Position numbers and translations under genes: made by a program. Below, piece after piece: positions 10,641 to 21,591 of a stretch of 64,000 nt of DNA; within the stretch, counting starts at the first letter, position 1; every line of letters begins with the position of its first letter. Source of the stretch: Branchiostoma lanceolatum (Eukaryota > Chordata > Leptocardii > Amphioxiformes > Branchiostomatidae); NCBI RefSeq assembly GCF_035083965.1, contig NC_089735.1, positions 13,576,501 to 13,640,500 on the forward strand. The letters are read 5' to 3'. The notes beneath the pieces were generated by a model. That model saw only the letters and a list, made by a program, of their open reading frames with translations, searched no databases and was not told where the DNA came from.

Positions 10641-10899
10641 TTACCCTGGGAGTCCAGACACCGTGTATCGGCGCGCTACCGAGCGCGCAGCAAGCGCGCC
10701 CAAGCTTTCCCGGCCCACCCTCCCGCTGCCCCCGAAGACCGACCCCGCCCCAATCTCCGCAGCGGTGCTTGGGTTTACAGCGGAGATTGGGGCGGGGTCG
10801 GTCTTCGGGGGCAGCGGGAGGCTGGGCCGAGAAAGCTTGGGCGCGCTTGCTGCGCGCTCGGTAGCGCGCTGATACACGGTGTCTGGACTCCCAGGGTAA
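10641..10899. mobile_element. GC-rich foldback element
   Basis: Arms of about 115 bp begin TTACCCTGGGAGTCCAGACA and mirror as TGTCTGGACTCCCAGGGTAA. The inner parts are rich in CG (GCGCGCTACCGAGCGCGCAG). The loop is about 20 bp. ORFs of 78-100 codons on both strands are mirror images and not genes. Confidence 0.9.
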
Positions 10900-10920
10900 G
10901 TTTTATATATAAAAAAATTA

Positions 10921-11405
10921 AGATTACATATGAAAAAGAAAAATATCTAGATATACAAAATTTCAACTATCGCCGAGCTATGACTAAACTAAGGATCAGC
11001 GATCATCCACTACAAATTGAAGTTGGTAGGTACAACCAGACTCCACGAAATTACATAATGTGTACATTCTGTAACAATGATTGTATAGAAGATGAAAGAC
11101 ATTTTATTTTGGAATGCTCACTATACTCAGACATGCGCAGACCCCTTGTAAGTTCCATACAACTAGACAAGAAATATGCGCATCTTACAAATAACAAGTT
11201 ATTCACATGTTTTATGTCTTCTAGAAACTACGATATGATTGAAAAACTATGTGAATTTGTGTACAAATGTTTCAAGAAGAGAGGAGAGACTCTGTAGATT
11301 TAGATGAAGTATAGCACAATGTTCCTTTTCTTTTACTTCATGTTATCTAATGCATTTAGCCCAAGTTGGGCATGAATATGCAATAAACTTCATTGTCATT
11401 GTCAT
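10921..11405 (+). mobile_element. 5'-truncated LINE: C-terminal end of ORF2 plus 3' tail
   Basis: The open frame to the stop at 11297 reads KLRISDHPLQIEVGRYNQ, a CxxC...H...C knuckle (CTFCNNDCIEDERHFILEC) and ends FVYKCFKKRGETL. This is the usual C-terminal block of amphioxus-type non-LTR reverse transcriptase proteins. The tail has GCCCAAGTTGGGCATGAATA then AATAAACTTCATTGTCATTG. The reverse transcriptase core itself is absent. Relatives are at 15240 and 27718. Confidence 0.75.
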
Positions 11406-11496
11406 TATATTTAAATCATACTACCAGGAGTTGCGTCGAATGGGCGAGTGACTATGCTTGGCAGGAGAGGATGTAATATCCAGCTATACCTGACGT

Positions 11497-11760
11497 ATAT
11501 CGCTCGTTCTCATTTAAATGTACACATATGCATTTTTGTAACTTACGTTACCGTTTGAAGTAAGACGTTTCTGACATTAAGATATGCCGCATATAAGGTG
11601 ACAGACTGTCTTTTAAAAGCCAGAAAAGCTTTAAGTCGTCATAAAAAAACGACAGTTTGGCACCTTATATGTGGCAAGTCTTAATGTCAGGAACGTCTTA
11701 CTTCAAACGGTAACGGAAGTTACAAAATGTGTACATTTAAATGAGAACGAGAGCGATATA
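11497..11760. mobile_element. 264-bp foldback element
   Basis: Arms TATATCGCTCGTTCTCATTT and AAATGAGAACGAGAGCGATA continue through TACCGTTTGAAGTAAGACGT and CACCTTATATG. Loop of about 60 bp. Confidence 0.85.
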
Positions 11761-11984
11761 TCTATATTTTCATCGATTAATCCCTCTTTTCGTGCAATGA
11801 ATCCTCCTTCGGGAATTTGTATTAAATTGTTGTCTAGTGTCATAAGAACAGATTATCTGTCCTTAAGCTTTGCCTAACAACTGTTAACGTTTGTCAGTGC
11901 AACTAGCGCGAATTAGCCTTTCCAGTCTGGAGTTGTGAAGGCTCCCCATGTATCTCTGCCCCCCATTGCCTGGATCATGTATAT

Positions 11985-12318
11985 GCTATAATTTACATAA
12001 CTAACAGGAAAAGGAAAGGAAAGTGATCTCGAACCAGTTTAGCTCAAATGAACTCAATGAACAGATGAGCTAATCTTCCACTGGTCGTGACAGAGTAGAC
12101 AGACGCTATGTACAGTATTTACAGGTTAATTGTACCGGGGTAATTCTCCTAGCTCTTTTCGACAAGCACAATGAACAGTGGACCACGGCTTAATTGCGAC
12201 CCTTTCCGGTAGCGTGCATGTCGGGTGAGCGACACAGCCGGGATCGAACCGGGAGCATCTAGTTCCAGAGGCAAGATCGCTAACCACTGTACTACGCACG
12301 CTACATGGTATCCAGTAC
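11985..12318 (-). mobile_element. tRNA-derived SINE, family S2
   Basis: On the minus strand the head reads TAGTACAGTGGTTAGCGATC (A-box-like) and then CCCGGTTCGATCCCGGC (B box) at about 12232-12252. A non-tRNA body follows. It lacks a full cloverleaf and is followed by unrelated sequence, so it is not a working tRNA gene. Confidence 0.7.
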
Positions 12319-12319
12319 A

Positions 12320-14107
12320 AATAACAGTACAGCAGCGTTCAAAATAGACAAGAAGTGTCTACGGCAACGTTTTTCGTCACCAGACAAAAATAATTTCATA
12401 CGACAGATCCATCACAGTCCCAACAATGGCCACAAATTGTGGTCGTATACCTATGACGAATGTGGTAGGGTCCCACAGTAGATTTACCTGTAAGTATTTT
12501 GCTGCCTGCCTTTCTCCCCGGCACACAAGAGTCAAAAGAGACCGTACGAAAGTGTCCGTCACAAGTTATTGGGCTGACCCCAAAGTTGCGTTGCGCAGTA
12601 GAGTGCAAAACATTTGCCTTTATAGTCCTTACTTAAATCTTTAAAACCTTTCTTTTCCTTGAATTTTTTGCCCAATCTGGAGACTTTTTTGGTTAGAGGG
12701 AACAGGTAGGGTCTTAGCTTTCCCATTTTGGTTGAAATTTTTTTTGCCATTTTAGTTGGCGTAAGGATAAATGTGAGTTGTTGGGTCATGCGGAGGGATA
12801 CATCAGAAATCTGGTGTCAAAGGTAGGGTTTCCTTGAAACTGGCAGCTTTCCTCGGAGTTTGAGCTGTACAACCCTCTGTTTTCTTTGCATGGTTATCAA
12901 CTAAACCCTTGTGACTTTCCAGTGTAGAAGAATTTTTAGGATTGAAGTTTGGGTTAGTACTTTTATGAAGCCTTGTTTCCGTGTATCTTAACATGCTTTC
13001 CTATGGGCAGCCATAACTTTGAGGTCAGCCCTTTTCTCGCTCTGCACGCGGGCCACCCATAAGGCTAAAGGGGTTATCATGCCCTGTCAGTTTTCGCAGA
13101 AATAGCCCGAACGCTGCAAATTTGTTTGTTTGTTTGTTTGTTTGTTTGTTTGTGCCTTTATTTACTCTCGAGATATGCTCTAATCGGCCTTCAGGGCCGC
13201 TTTTCATAGAGGTCGAATTCATTACAATGTTGCATTCCTTCACTCTAGAGGTTTGAAAACGCAGGTGGAAACGATAAGTGGACATGCCCATTTAACTAGC
13301 AGGTGGGTATGTCGTGGTGGGAAAAAACGGCGGCCGCGAAATCGTATGTTAAAACACATATGTTGGAGGGTCAGCTTGTCCAACTTTTAGAATAATACCT
13401 ACTAATTACATTACCATAGTGCCAAAAAGTCGTTTGGTACCCAGTCTTACATACTCACTGCCGTAACGTGTGTTTGTCAGCACTTCTGGATGTTATCTAT
13501 AGACACATATGATTGGTTCATCGTTACAATGGACTTAACTGATTAATCAAATTTAGACCAACAAACAGGCAAATATGTATATATGTTTTACATACTCGTT
13601 TACTACATATGCAGAACAAAATCAATATTTGATTTTTTTTCTTTTATTCACTCATTATAGAAAGCAGAACAGAGTAAGGAAATGTTATTAATTTTATCAA
13701 AAATATTTTAGAAAGCAGAACAAAATAGTATGACACAGGCACTAGGCTAATCATTAGCAAGTAGTAGAAGTAGTACGCTAGAAATATACAACGTTTGTGA
13801 GATTAAAACATATTCGTTTGTACATTGTTTTCCACAAATCAAGGTAAGATGCATGTTAACGACAATTTAGGGTATCAGGTAGGTTTTAACTTGTATAAAG
13901 GTTCAGTTCAGTTCAATGGTTCTCTGATACTCTACTATTCATTATTCTGGCTCTGGATATTTGATACCCATAGCCCCTTATCCCAATCTACGATCTATGC
14001 AAAGATATCAATTCACACGGCTTTAAAACGACGGCTAATATGCATATATATATTGAGACGTGTAGCTAGCTCTTTGTTAAGTTTAGGGTGCGAGGGGCGC
14101 AGTAGGT
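12320..14107. other. Intergenic DNA between the desaturase side and GST-1
   Basis: No supported gene. Minus-strand ORFs near 12559-12994 are lysine-rich, have no recognisable domain or splice context, and were not called. It holds a (TTTG)n tract at 13118-13153 attached to what looks like a decayed retroelement tail (GCCTTTATTTACTCTCGAGA). The rest is AT-rich. Confidence 0.5.
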
Positions 14108-14314
14108 TTAGCTGGACTCGTTCCTCGCAGCCACCGCCTCCATCATCCTCTCCTGGATGTCCTTTACGCCAGGCAGCGCCACCATGCGGTCCCGCCAGGC
14201 AACGATGTTCTTGTAGCCGCTGACGTCATACCCGACTATCGCCATCATGCCAGTGGCACCGCCAAGGGAGAAATCTGCAATGAAACAAAGGAAGAAATGA
14301 AAGGATTCAACACA

Positions 14315-14345
<31 letters not shown>

Positions 14346-14532
14346 GCACGCACATACACGCACGCACGCACAGACACACACACACACACACACACACACG
14401 CACTCACATACACGCACGCACAGACACACACACACACGCACAGACACACGCAAGCACGTACACACACATACACACGCACGAGCGCACGCACACACACACA
14501 CACACGCACGAGCGCACGCACGCACACACAAA

Positions 14533-14565
<33 letters not shown>

Positions 14566-14732
14566 GCACGCACGCACACACACATACACACGCACGAGCG
14601 CACGCACGCACACACAAACACACACACACGCACACACGCACGCACGCACGCACACACACACACACATACACACGCACGAGCGCACGCACACACACTGTGA
14701 CACACACACACACACACACGAGCGCACACACA

Positions 14733-14778
<46 letters not shown>

Positions 14779-17508
14779 ACACGAACACACACACAAGGTG
14801 TAATTTTTGTCCTATCACTTAAACATTCTGACTACCCACCCGCCAGCGAAAGCTCGTTGCCTGCGACGAAGTTCTTTCCTTCCAGCATGTTGTTGAAGAT
14901 TTCCAACTGATCTGCCAACTTCTTCTTAGTCTCGTCGTCCGGCTCTTTCTTGGCGAACAAAATTGGGGCCTGGGTTCGTGGAGACGACAAGTCGAGAACG
15001 TCAGACATGTAACGTATACGTTTCCAGTTTCCCAGCTTTCAAATGATTGTAATTCTGTAATGTTGCTCGTGACGGTCGTTTTAGGGCCGTGTGTGTTTGG
15101 ATATCAGATAAGAATGCTAAGGAAATACCTTTCTAATTTTATCTATAGATAGATCTATGTTCCTGTCTGCAACTCAAAACACTGCATGTCACTCAACTGC
15201 AATATCCTAGAATAAAACACAGGATATTTTATATTTATAGTTGCAGGGGGTTTCATTATGTGCTGGTTTCTTTATTTCTCTATGGTTTTCCATCATCATT
15301 CTACCCTCTTTCTGTTACCTGTTGTATGCACATACCCGGTAAAGAAATATTCTTTCAAATTTATTAATGAAAAATTCCCATACTTTGAATATTTAAACGC
15401 AACGGATAAAGTCATATTTTTGTGGCGTCTAGACAACCCTTGTACAAGAAACATCTGTTCATACATCTACACATGTACAAAGAAGCGAGAAGAAGTTAAC
15501 ACTAATGGTTTAGCTTAGCTTATCACTTTCGTCTGACATGTATGTTTAAACTATGTACTGTATATATTTCACTGTATATCACTTACATGTTAGTTAGGTT
15601 TATGCTAGACGACCTGTACCTAGCCCCTTGGGGCACGAATGTACAATAAAGGTCTTCATTCATTAAAACAAGCTATTCGAAACAACCAAAACAATATTCC
15701 CGAGCTTTCACCATCTAGAAGACCTCCAAAAAACTACATTCCTACTGAAATCACAAAACCCACTAATCATCAAAAACGTGGGACTTTTCATCAGCCACTA
15801 CCTCCAAAGAAGAAGTCAAACCCTCCAGTAATGTTGTATGTAGAAACATTAGCTAGATGCATAGAATAGACACTCGTTACCATTGTTACCTTACTACTGT
15901 TTGTACCCTTGCAATTAGGCAACGGGCATGAATTTGCAAATAAAAGGCTGTTGATTATAAGATGTACTGACCACATAGCCGACGATGGCAGGGGTGTATG
16001 TGGTCAGGTCGTACTGAAGCATCATGTTGATCCGTGCCCTTTTCTTGGGGTCCTTCGGGTACAGCTTCTCCGGGGTCGAGCTGTACTTGTCGTTCAGGTA
16101 GATATTGATGGCGCGGCTGGAAGGAGTAGAACAATGCGGGAAGCTTTATTTATCTATTTATTTACATTTATCACATTTGTGGAAGGATTGACATAACAGG
16201 TGACTATCACCTTTTCAAGATGTCAACCCAGACCAGACTGTAAGGTTTGGACCATCGCACACCGGGGCATGCCCCTACTCTTTTTCGTAAGGTGTGGTGA
16301 GTTCTTTAACGTGGGCGGGGTGTGGTTCTCCCCAAACACGGGACCTCCATTTAACGTCCTATCCGAGGGACGTCCCTTACCGAAGCGAGATACTCAAGTG
16401 CCTTTCCCAAGGGCACAACGTCCGGGCGCATGTCCAGACATGTCTGGGGCACTGAGCCGGTATCGAACACGGGTTCCCTTGTTTGACGGTCGAATGTTCT
16501 AGCCGTTACGCCACACGACGCCACTATAAAGCTTTAAAGGGATGTGGCTAAGGAAGGGGCATAGTCTTGAGCAGTTGCTAACCTTTGTATATTACATTAC
16601 AGTGCAGTGCTGGTCTTTGGTATATCGTTCTGACGCCATTGTAGGTTTAGTCTCTTGTCTAGCGTTGTAAAGATTATTGTTTGAGCATGCGTACAGCTCC
16701 AAGAGCAGGTCATAACCTGGTTAATATGGCGACCAATGAAACAATGGGATATGTGACAAACACCCTTTGGCGCAAAAACAAATAGCACAGTCTACGCCAC
16801 AAATCAAATAGACCCTGACAACCTAATATTGCCCTAAAACGGAACACTTCGGAATTGATTTTCAGCATAGACTTATATGGAATATGTGAATTTAATGAGG
16901 TATCACGTTTAGTATCAATTCCACGTACTATCGATGGTGAACGTGTCGTTTACCTTGCAGGTCGGATAGTTCAAAATAATTGGCAACGATAAAATCAACA
17001 TAAAACTTCTTATTGCATGTAAAAAAAACTACATTCGTACTTAAATCCCCAAAACCCACTAATCATTAAAAACGTGGGACTTTTCAGCAGCCACTGCCTA
17101 CAAAGAAGAAGTCAAACCCTCCAGTAATGTTGTATGTAGAAACATTAGCTAGATGCATAGAATAGACACTCGTTACCATTGTCACCTTACTACTGTTTGT
17201 ACCCTTGCAATTAGCCTACGGGCATGAATTTGCAAATAAAAGATTCATATTGCAGGTCCCCGTGCAAGTACTATCAAACGCTACTTTTCTAGTGGAACCT
17301 CAACTCACCTCTCCCACATGATGAACCCGTCGTCGTCGATAGTGGGAACGCAGTGACAGGGATTCATGGCGAGAAACTCTGGCTTCATTTGTTCTCCCGC
17401 CAACAGGTCCACAGGCTTCTCCTCAAGGTCCAACCCGATCGTCTTGGCGCACATCATCACCGCACGACAAGGGGCCGACACGATGTTGTGGTAGAGAGTC
17501 ACAGGCAT
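14108..17508 (-). CDS. Glutathione S-transferase, theta/delta-like (GST-1), complete, four exons
   Basis: Exons in transcript order are 17309-17508, 15972-16116, 14840-14969 and 14108-14274, all in phase, giving 213 aa. The enzyme conjugates glutathione to electrophiles in the cytosol. The N-terminal thioredoxin fold is [19 protein letters not shown], with the active-site Ser in the SAPCRA motif typical of theta and delta classes, then [18 protein letters not shown] (cis-Pro loop and glutathione-binding segment). The all-alpha C-terminal half has [14 protein letters not shown], the conserved Asp motif, and ends in [14 protein letters not shown]. The start Met is the only one available after a likely 5'UTR acceptor (CAACCAG just upstream). 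The third intron is almost wholly a CA-rich repeat. The paralogue GST-2 lies 2.3 kb upstream on the same strand. GST-1 lacks the intron that splits the first domain of GST-2. Confidence 0.93.
14311..14795. repeat. Compound CA/CACG-rich simple repeat in GST-1 intron 3
   Basis: Nearly 500 bp of ACAC and GCAC tracts with higher-order blocks such as CACGCACGAGCGCACGCA repeated four or more times. It produces 130-236-codon ORFs of Cys-Val or His-Thr repeats on both strands, which are artefacts. Confidence 0.97.
15240..15665 (+). mobile_element. 5'-truncated LINE fragment with 3' tail
   Basis: The open frame to 15518 contains [18 protein letters not shown], then [12 protein letters not shown]. It is homologous in pattern to the C-terminal block at 10980-11297 but more diverged. 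The tail is GGGGCACGAATGTACAATAA followed by AGGTCTTCATTCATT. It lies in GST-1 intron 2. Confidence 0.6.
15690..15955 (+). mobile_element. LINE 3' end, family L-A (copy 1)
   Basis: Nearly identical to 17022-17245. Both carry AAACCCACTAATCAT, AACGTGGGACTTTTCA, AAGAAGAAGTCAAACCCTCC and the tail GGGCATGAATTTGCAAATAA. It was inserted next to the preceding LINE tail inside GST-1 intron 2. Confidence 0.7.
16230..16522 (-). mobile_element. tRNA-derived SINE, family S3
   Basis: The minus strand begins GTGTGGCGTAACGGCTAGAA (A-box-like) and has GTGTTCGATACCGGC (B-box-like). The body shares GCCCTTGGGAAAGGCACTT with the SINE at 48060 and GAAAAAGAGTAGGGGCATGC with 27400. It lies in GST-1 intron 1. Confidence 0.7.
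17022..17245 (+). mobile_element. LINE 3' end, family L-A (copy 2)
   Basis: Direct repeat of 15730-15955 with few differences. It ends GGGCATGAATTTGCAAATAA 64 bp before the GST-1 exon 1 donor side (17309). Confidence 0.7.
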
Positions 17509-17919
17509 GGTTCTGGTTGTAGCTTGTTGAGCGGAGGTCTAGTTCTGGAGGAAACGTTTTCTGTGCTGTCAGGAAAGTATTGTTCCTGTGGTTTGACCTT
17601 GGGGTCACCGCTACACAATACGCCGGTGTCGTGTGGCAAGCTACAGCTCCAAAACACCGCATAAACACGAGCTTGGAGTCGACCACTTTATCTTAGGGGG
17701 GATCAGGGTTGTAGAAAAAGTTGTTTATTCTCTTTCATGACGACGTCGTCATGCCTTGACAGAACTTTGTGCCCCAAATGCCTGCATGTTTCTGTGTGGT
17801 TAATGGCATTTTTCACAAGACACAGCATTGGGACTATCGCGCAAAACCGTACGACGTTGAGGAAAGGGTTGAACAAGTCTAAGAAAGCATTTTCAGTTTT
17901 ACAACTGACTGTCGTACAA

Positions 17920-18135
17920 TGTTGAAAGTTTATTGCAAAGTCCTGCCCGTGGGCTAATTGCAAGTACATGCACATGTAACACGGAGTGGACGTACGGACA
18001 ACAACAACAATATAACATACGACTTCTCTAGCCTTAGCTACTGACACTAAGTTCTAACGTATTGGGCTCGGCTTCTTTTTCCGAAACAGTGGAAGACGAA
18101 TGATCCCACTTTTTCTGTTATATGTGGGTTTTGGG
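17920..18135 (-). mobile_element. LINE 3' end, family L-A (inverted copy)
   Basis: Starts on the plus strand with GTTTATTGCAAAGTCCTGCC, the complement of the family tail, and continues to a CCCACTTTTTC...GTGGGTTTTGGG stretch that corresponds to the AACGTGGGACTTTTC region of the other copies. Confidence 0.55.
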
Positions 18136-18367
18136 ATCTTAAGAGGAGAATAGTTTTCTTTTCGTCTGAAAACGTGGAGAAATTAGGATGGAAACAATAT
18201 ACCCACGACTGTAATAAGATTTCTCAATTGAAAATGTTGTATGACGATCTCCATATATTTCAAGACTACAGTATATATGGTTGTGTGTTTGTGATAATGA
18301 ATTTGATTTGAGAAGGTGCGGGTGATAAAATTTCTTACAATATTTCTTACAAGATATCAACTTACAA

Positions 18368-18384
18368 ATCAATCAATCAATCCG

Positions 18385-18419
<35 letters not shown>

Positions 18420-18423
18420 ATTA
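18368..18423. repeat. (AATC)n microsatellite
   Basis: Thirteen or so AATC units with one interruption. Confidence 0.9.
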
Positions 18424-18985
18424 AACAGACAATGGTATTGGGTTGTCATTTGAAGATGTATTTTAGACTTTACAACAGTAAAACATTTAAAACGTTGTAA
18501 CCAGAAGAACATTCTTTATTTAGGCGAAGGCTGTCACTTAGTAAATTGTACAAAGAAAAATACAGAAAACACAAATTATCGTACAAAAATAGTTTTCCAC
18601 TGCAAGTGTATTGATATTCTCATAATCATATTTAGAACCAACATTTCATCCTAAAATCTAAGGCAGTATTTCAATTTTAACTCAAACTATGATTTTTCAA
18701 TGAGAAATATAATTTTTTTCGTATAATACTTTGCTTCTTATAGGCTATTTTCCATAATTCACATTATGGACAATAAACATAATAACATTACTGAAGTTTA
18801 GAAAATGTACATTTTGAAGATCTTCAGCAGCAATAAATGACATACATAACCATGATGCTTTCATGGGAATGTGCTACTCACATTAGTTGATACATGTCTT
18901 AGGCAAAGTGCTGTTTTGTACAATTTTTTGCATACTTCTTAGTAGTCAAAATGTTATTGCTTCCAGAAAAAAGAAACGATGACTT

Positions 18986-19480
18986 AAAGGCATCCAGGGC
19001 ATTTTATGAGGCTTGAGACTTGAATTTCTATTCATTCGTACACATAGCAAGTTTCAATAACACTATACAATACATATCGACATTAAAGGAGCAAAGATAC
19101 GATGTCGTTGTGTGGTGAGAACTGATAAAAAATCCAAGCCCTAATAGACTGATCCCGACTGTCCATCACAATTAGCGGTTCGACCAAGTAGAGAGTGACT
19201 GCATGTTCGTCAAATATGTGCATCTTTATGTTTTAATCTTGCATTTCTACGTTTTGACGGAGGTGGGCGGGGCTATGCGGCATCGGTCTACAGTTGTATT
19301 TACACTAGGCGCGTGAAACTAAAAGATCACCATGTAGCTTATCTTTGTGCCGAGCACTTTTGATGAGAAATCCGCACGCAAATGTGGTCAACAGTGGCCT
19401 TAAATGTCAATTTCATAAAGATAACGGCAACTATAATATTTCCAGTTTTCAAGCCGCATAAAATGCTCTGGGTGCCTTTA
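18986..19480. mobile_element. MITE family 5, about 495 bp (copy 1)
   Basis: Inverted ends TTAAAGGCATCCAGGGCATT and AAATGCTCTGGGTGCCTTTAA (about 30 bp each including TTTTATGAGGCTT). The interior is shared with 35555-36040 and 52392-52756: GACTGTCCATCACAATTAGC, GAAACTAAAAGATCACCATG. It sits between the GST genes. Confidence 0.9.
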
Positions 19481-19743
19481 AGTTATACATAACTATCTTG
19501 TTCTTACATTGGTGTAGCTTTGAATACATCTTGGTTGAAAAGGAACTAAAATGTGTGTTGAACACACTGTCTTTATAGACAAACCTCCCATTGAAAAACA
19601 TGTCTGCTCTTTTATATGTACTATAACCGAATAGCGAGGAGAAGTAGAATTTTTGTATCCGTGAACTGTACTTGTTCTTTTGTTTTGTTGTGACCTGTAC
19701 TTAGCAAAGTGTTGCAGAAATGTGCAATAAAAGTCGTAATTCC

Positions 19744-19749
19744 TTTATT
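19744..19749 (-). terminator. Poly(A) signal candidate for GST-2
   Basis: AATAAA on the minus strand, about 28 bp downstream of the GST-2 stop. This is unusually close, but the spacing to a cleavage site would be normal. Confidence 0.4.
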
Positions 19750-19776
19750 CTCAGCCCCAGGAATGTATTTCTATCT

Positions 19777-21557
19777 TTACGACGGCAATGACTTCAACAT
19801 CTCGTACCATCCCTTGTTGGTCTCCTCAAAGTACGGCAGCGCCCTCATGCGGTCGTTCCAGGCCTTGACGCAAGGGTAGTTGCTTTTGTAGTCGTAATCC
19901 TTGAAGTCTAACATGGTCAGGGAGACCATCATGCTGAAATCTGCGGAAGAAAGTGTCAAGAGTTTTTGAACTACAAGAATGTAACGTTTTAAGAAATCTT
20001 CCATACTCAAAATCTATCACTATCGAACTATTGGATTTTTCTTTTTATTTAAGTTGAATGTGTGATAGTTGCGTGCCGATTTGTTAAAAATAGAGAGAAC
20101 GCTAGCGACCCTAAAAAAAAAACCCCTCCCAATAAAATGGTATGGCGACCCTGTGACGTCACAATTCAAGATGGCGGCCACCACACATGCCAACGGATGC
20201 AACAAAGGTTTTGCTACGCAAACCTGTAATTTGTTCACGCGAGGAGCGCAGACATACCAACAAGGTGTACAAGTCTGTTGTCTTCCATATAATAGAATCT
20301 ATCTTAACGAACAAAAGGATTTGGCCATACACTGACATGTGGCGATCCTTGCAATTGCCTTGTAAATACAGGGCAACAAATAAGGAAGAAAGCTACACGT
20401 GTTTGAAATTCTTGTGCAAACTGTACAGATATGTGACATCATACCATACTATAAAGTCTCTTTTTGAGTAGTTTACTTTCGTTGTTGTTAAGTAATAGAC
20501 ATTACCATATGGTGCACCTTATATACGATAATTGTGCAATGAAGTTATTATGTAAAATGTAACTTAAGATGTTGTACCGTACCTGCCAGTGTAAGACAGT
20601 CCCCCGCTACGTAAGACTTCCCCTCCAAGATTTTGTTAAATAGGTCCAGGGCAGTCTTGACCTTCTCCTCTATCTCCGGGTCTGCATCTTTCCCCTGAAG
20701 AATCTGTGGTACCTGTGACAGGTGAGAAAATGTGTGTTATAGTTCGTGTTAGTCAGTTAAAATCCTCCCACACCATAAGGTGTATAGGGCGGTGCCCATC
20801 CCCGTTTCATAGCCCTGGGCCACACTGTGGTGCAATCACTGCAGCAGGGGGCTAGTCCACTGTTGTATTTTACATACTGTTTCAGAAATATGTACCATTT
20901 TTATGAAGTCTTTGGCATGGCTCAATGTGCCTCTTGTCCAGAGGTGTCCTACCCCGGCACGAATACGGGCCTTCTGGTTCCACGTAATTTGAACCAGATG
21001 TGATAAGTGACTGAGGCGCAGACCACTACACCACAGGGACACCCCCCCCCCAATAGTTCGTGTAACAAAGGAAATACGGGCTCAAGGAGGAGCATCTGTG
21101 TTTGGTATATGAAGTCTGCATACGTAGTCATCATCATCATCATCATCATCGTCGTCGTCGTCATCATCATCATCATCATCATCCTCACCATTGAATGATA
21201 CATCATCAATGATTAATGATTACTAATATAGATAGTAAAGTCAAAGTTTATTGCACAATAATCAACGTTAACAGGTACAATGTACGGCAAAATACTACTG
21301 GCACTGGCTACTCATATTAATCTAGTACAAAGTACAGGGAGGTTCTAGGCTATACAACTATATGATGAGGAGTTGAATGTCTTACGCATGTTCTGAAAAT
21401 CAGTTTATAGACGTGACATGACTGTTACTATTTATCACTATTGAATGCTTGTGTCTTTGTGAGTGTTACGGTTCGTTTGTGTGTGTATGAGTGTGTGCAT
21501 TTTCATGTGTGCACACGTGTGTACTACGTGTTCATTTGTGTCAGTGTGTGTGTGTGC

Positions 21558-21591
<34 letters not shown>

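Noticed and set aside
12232-12315. tRNA-like segment on the minus strand
   Set aside because: A and B boxes are present but no cloverleaf closes. It is continuous with a SINE body.
12559-12994. Lysine-rich minus-strand ORFs as a gene
   Set aside because: No recognisable domain, no plausible splice partners, no conserved pattern. Probably old repeat DNA.
14108-14818. Long ORFs (up to 236 codons) over the CA-rich tract
   Set aside because: They translate to Cys-Val or His-Thr repeats from simple sequence. Only the last-exon part (14108-14274) is real coding.
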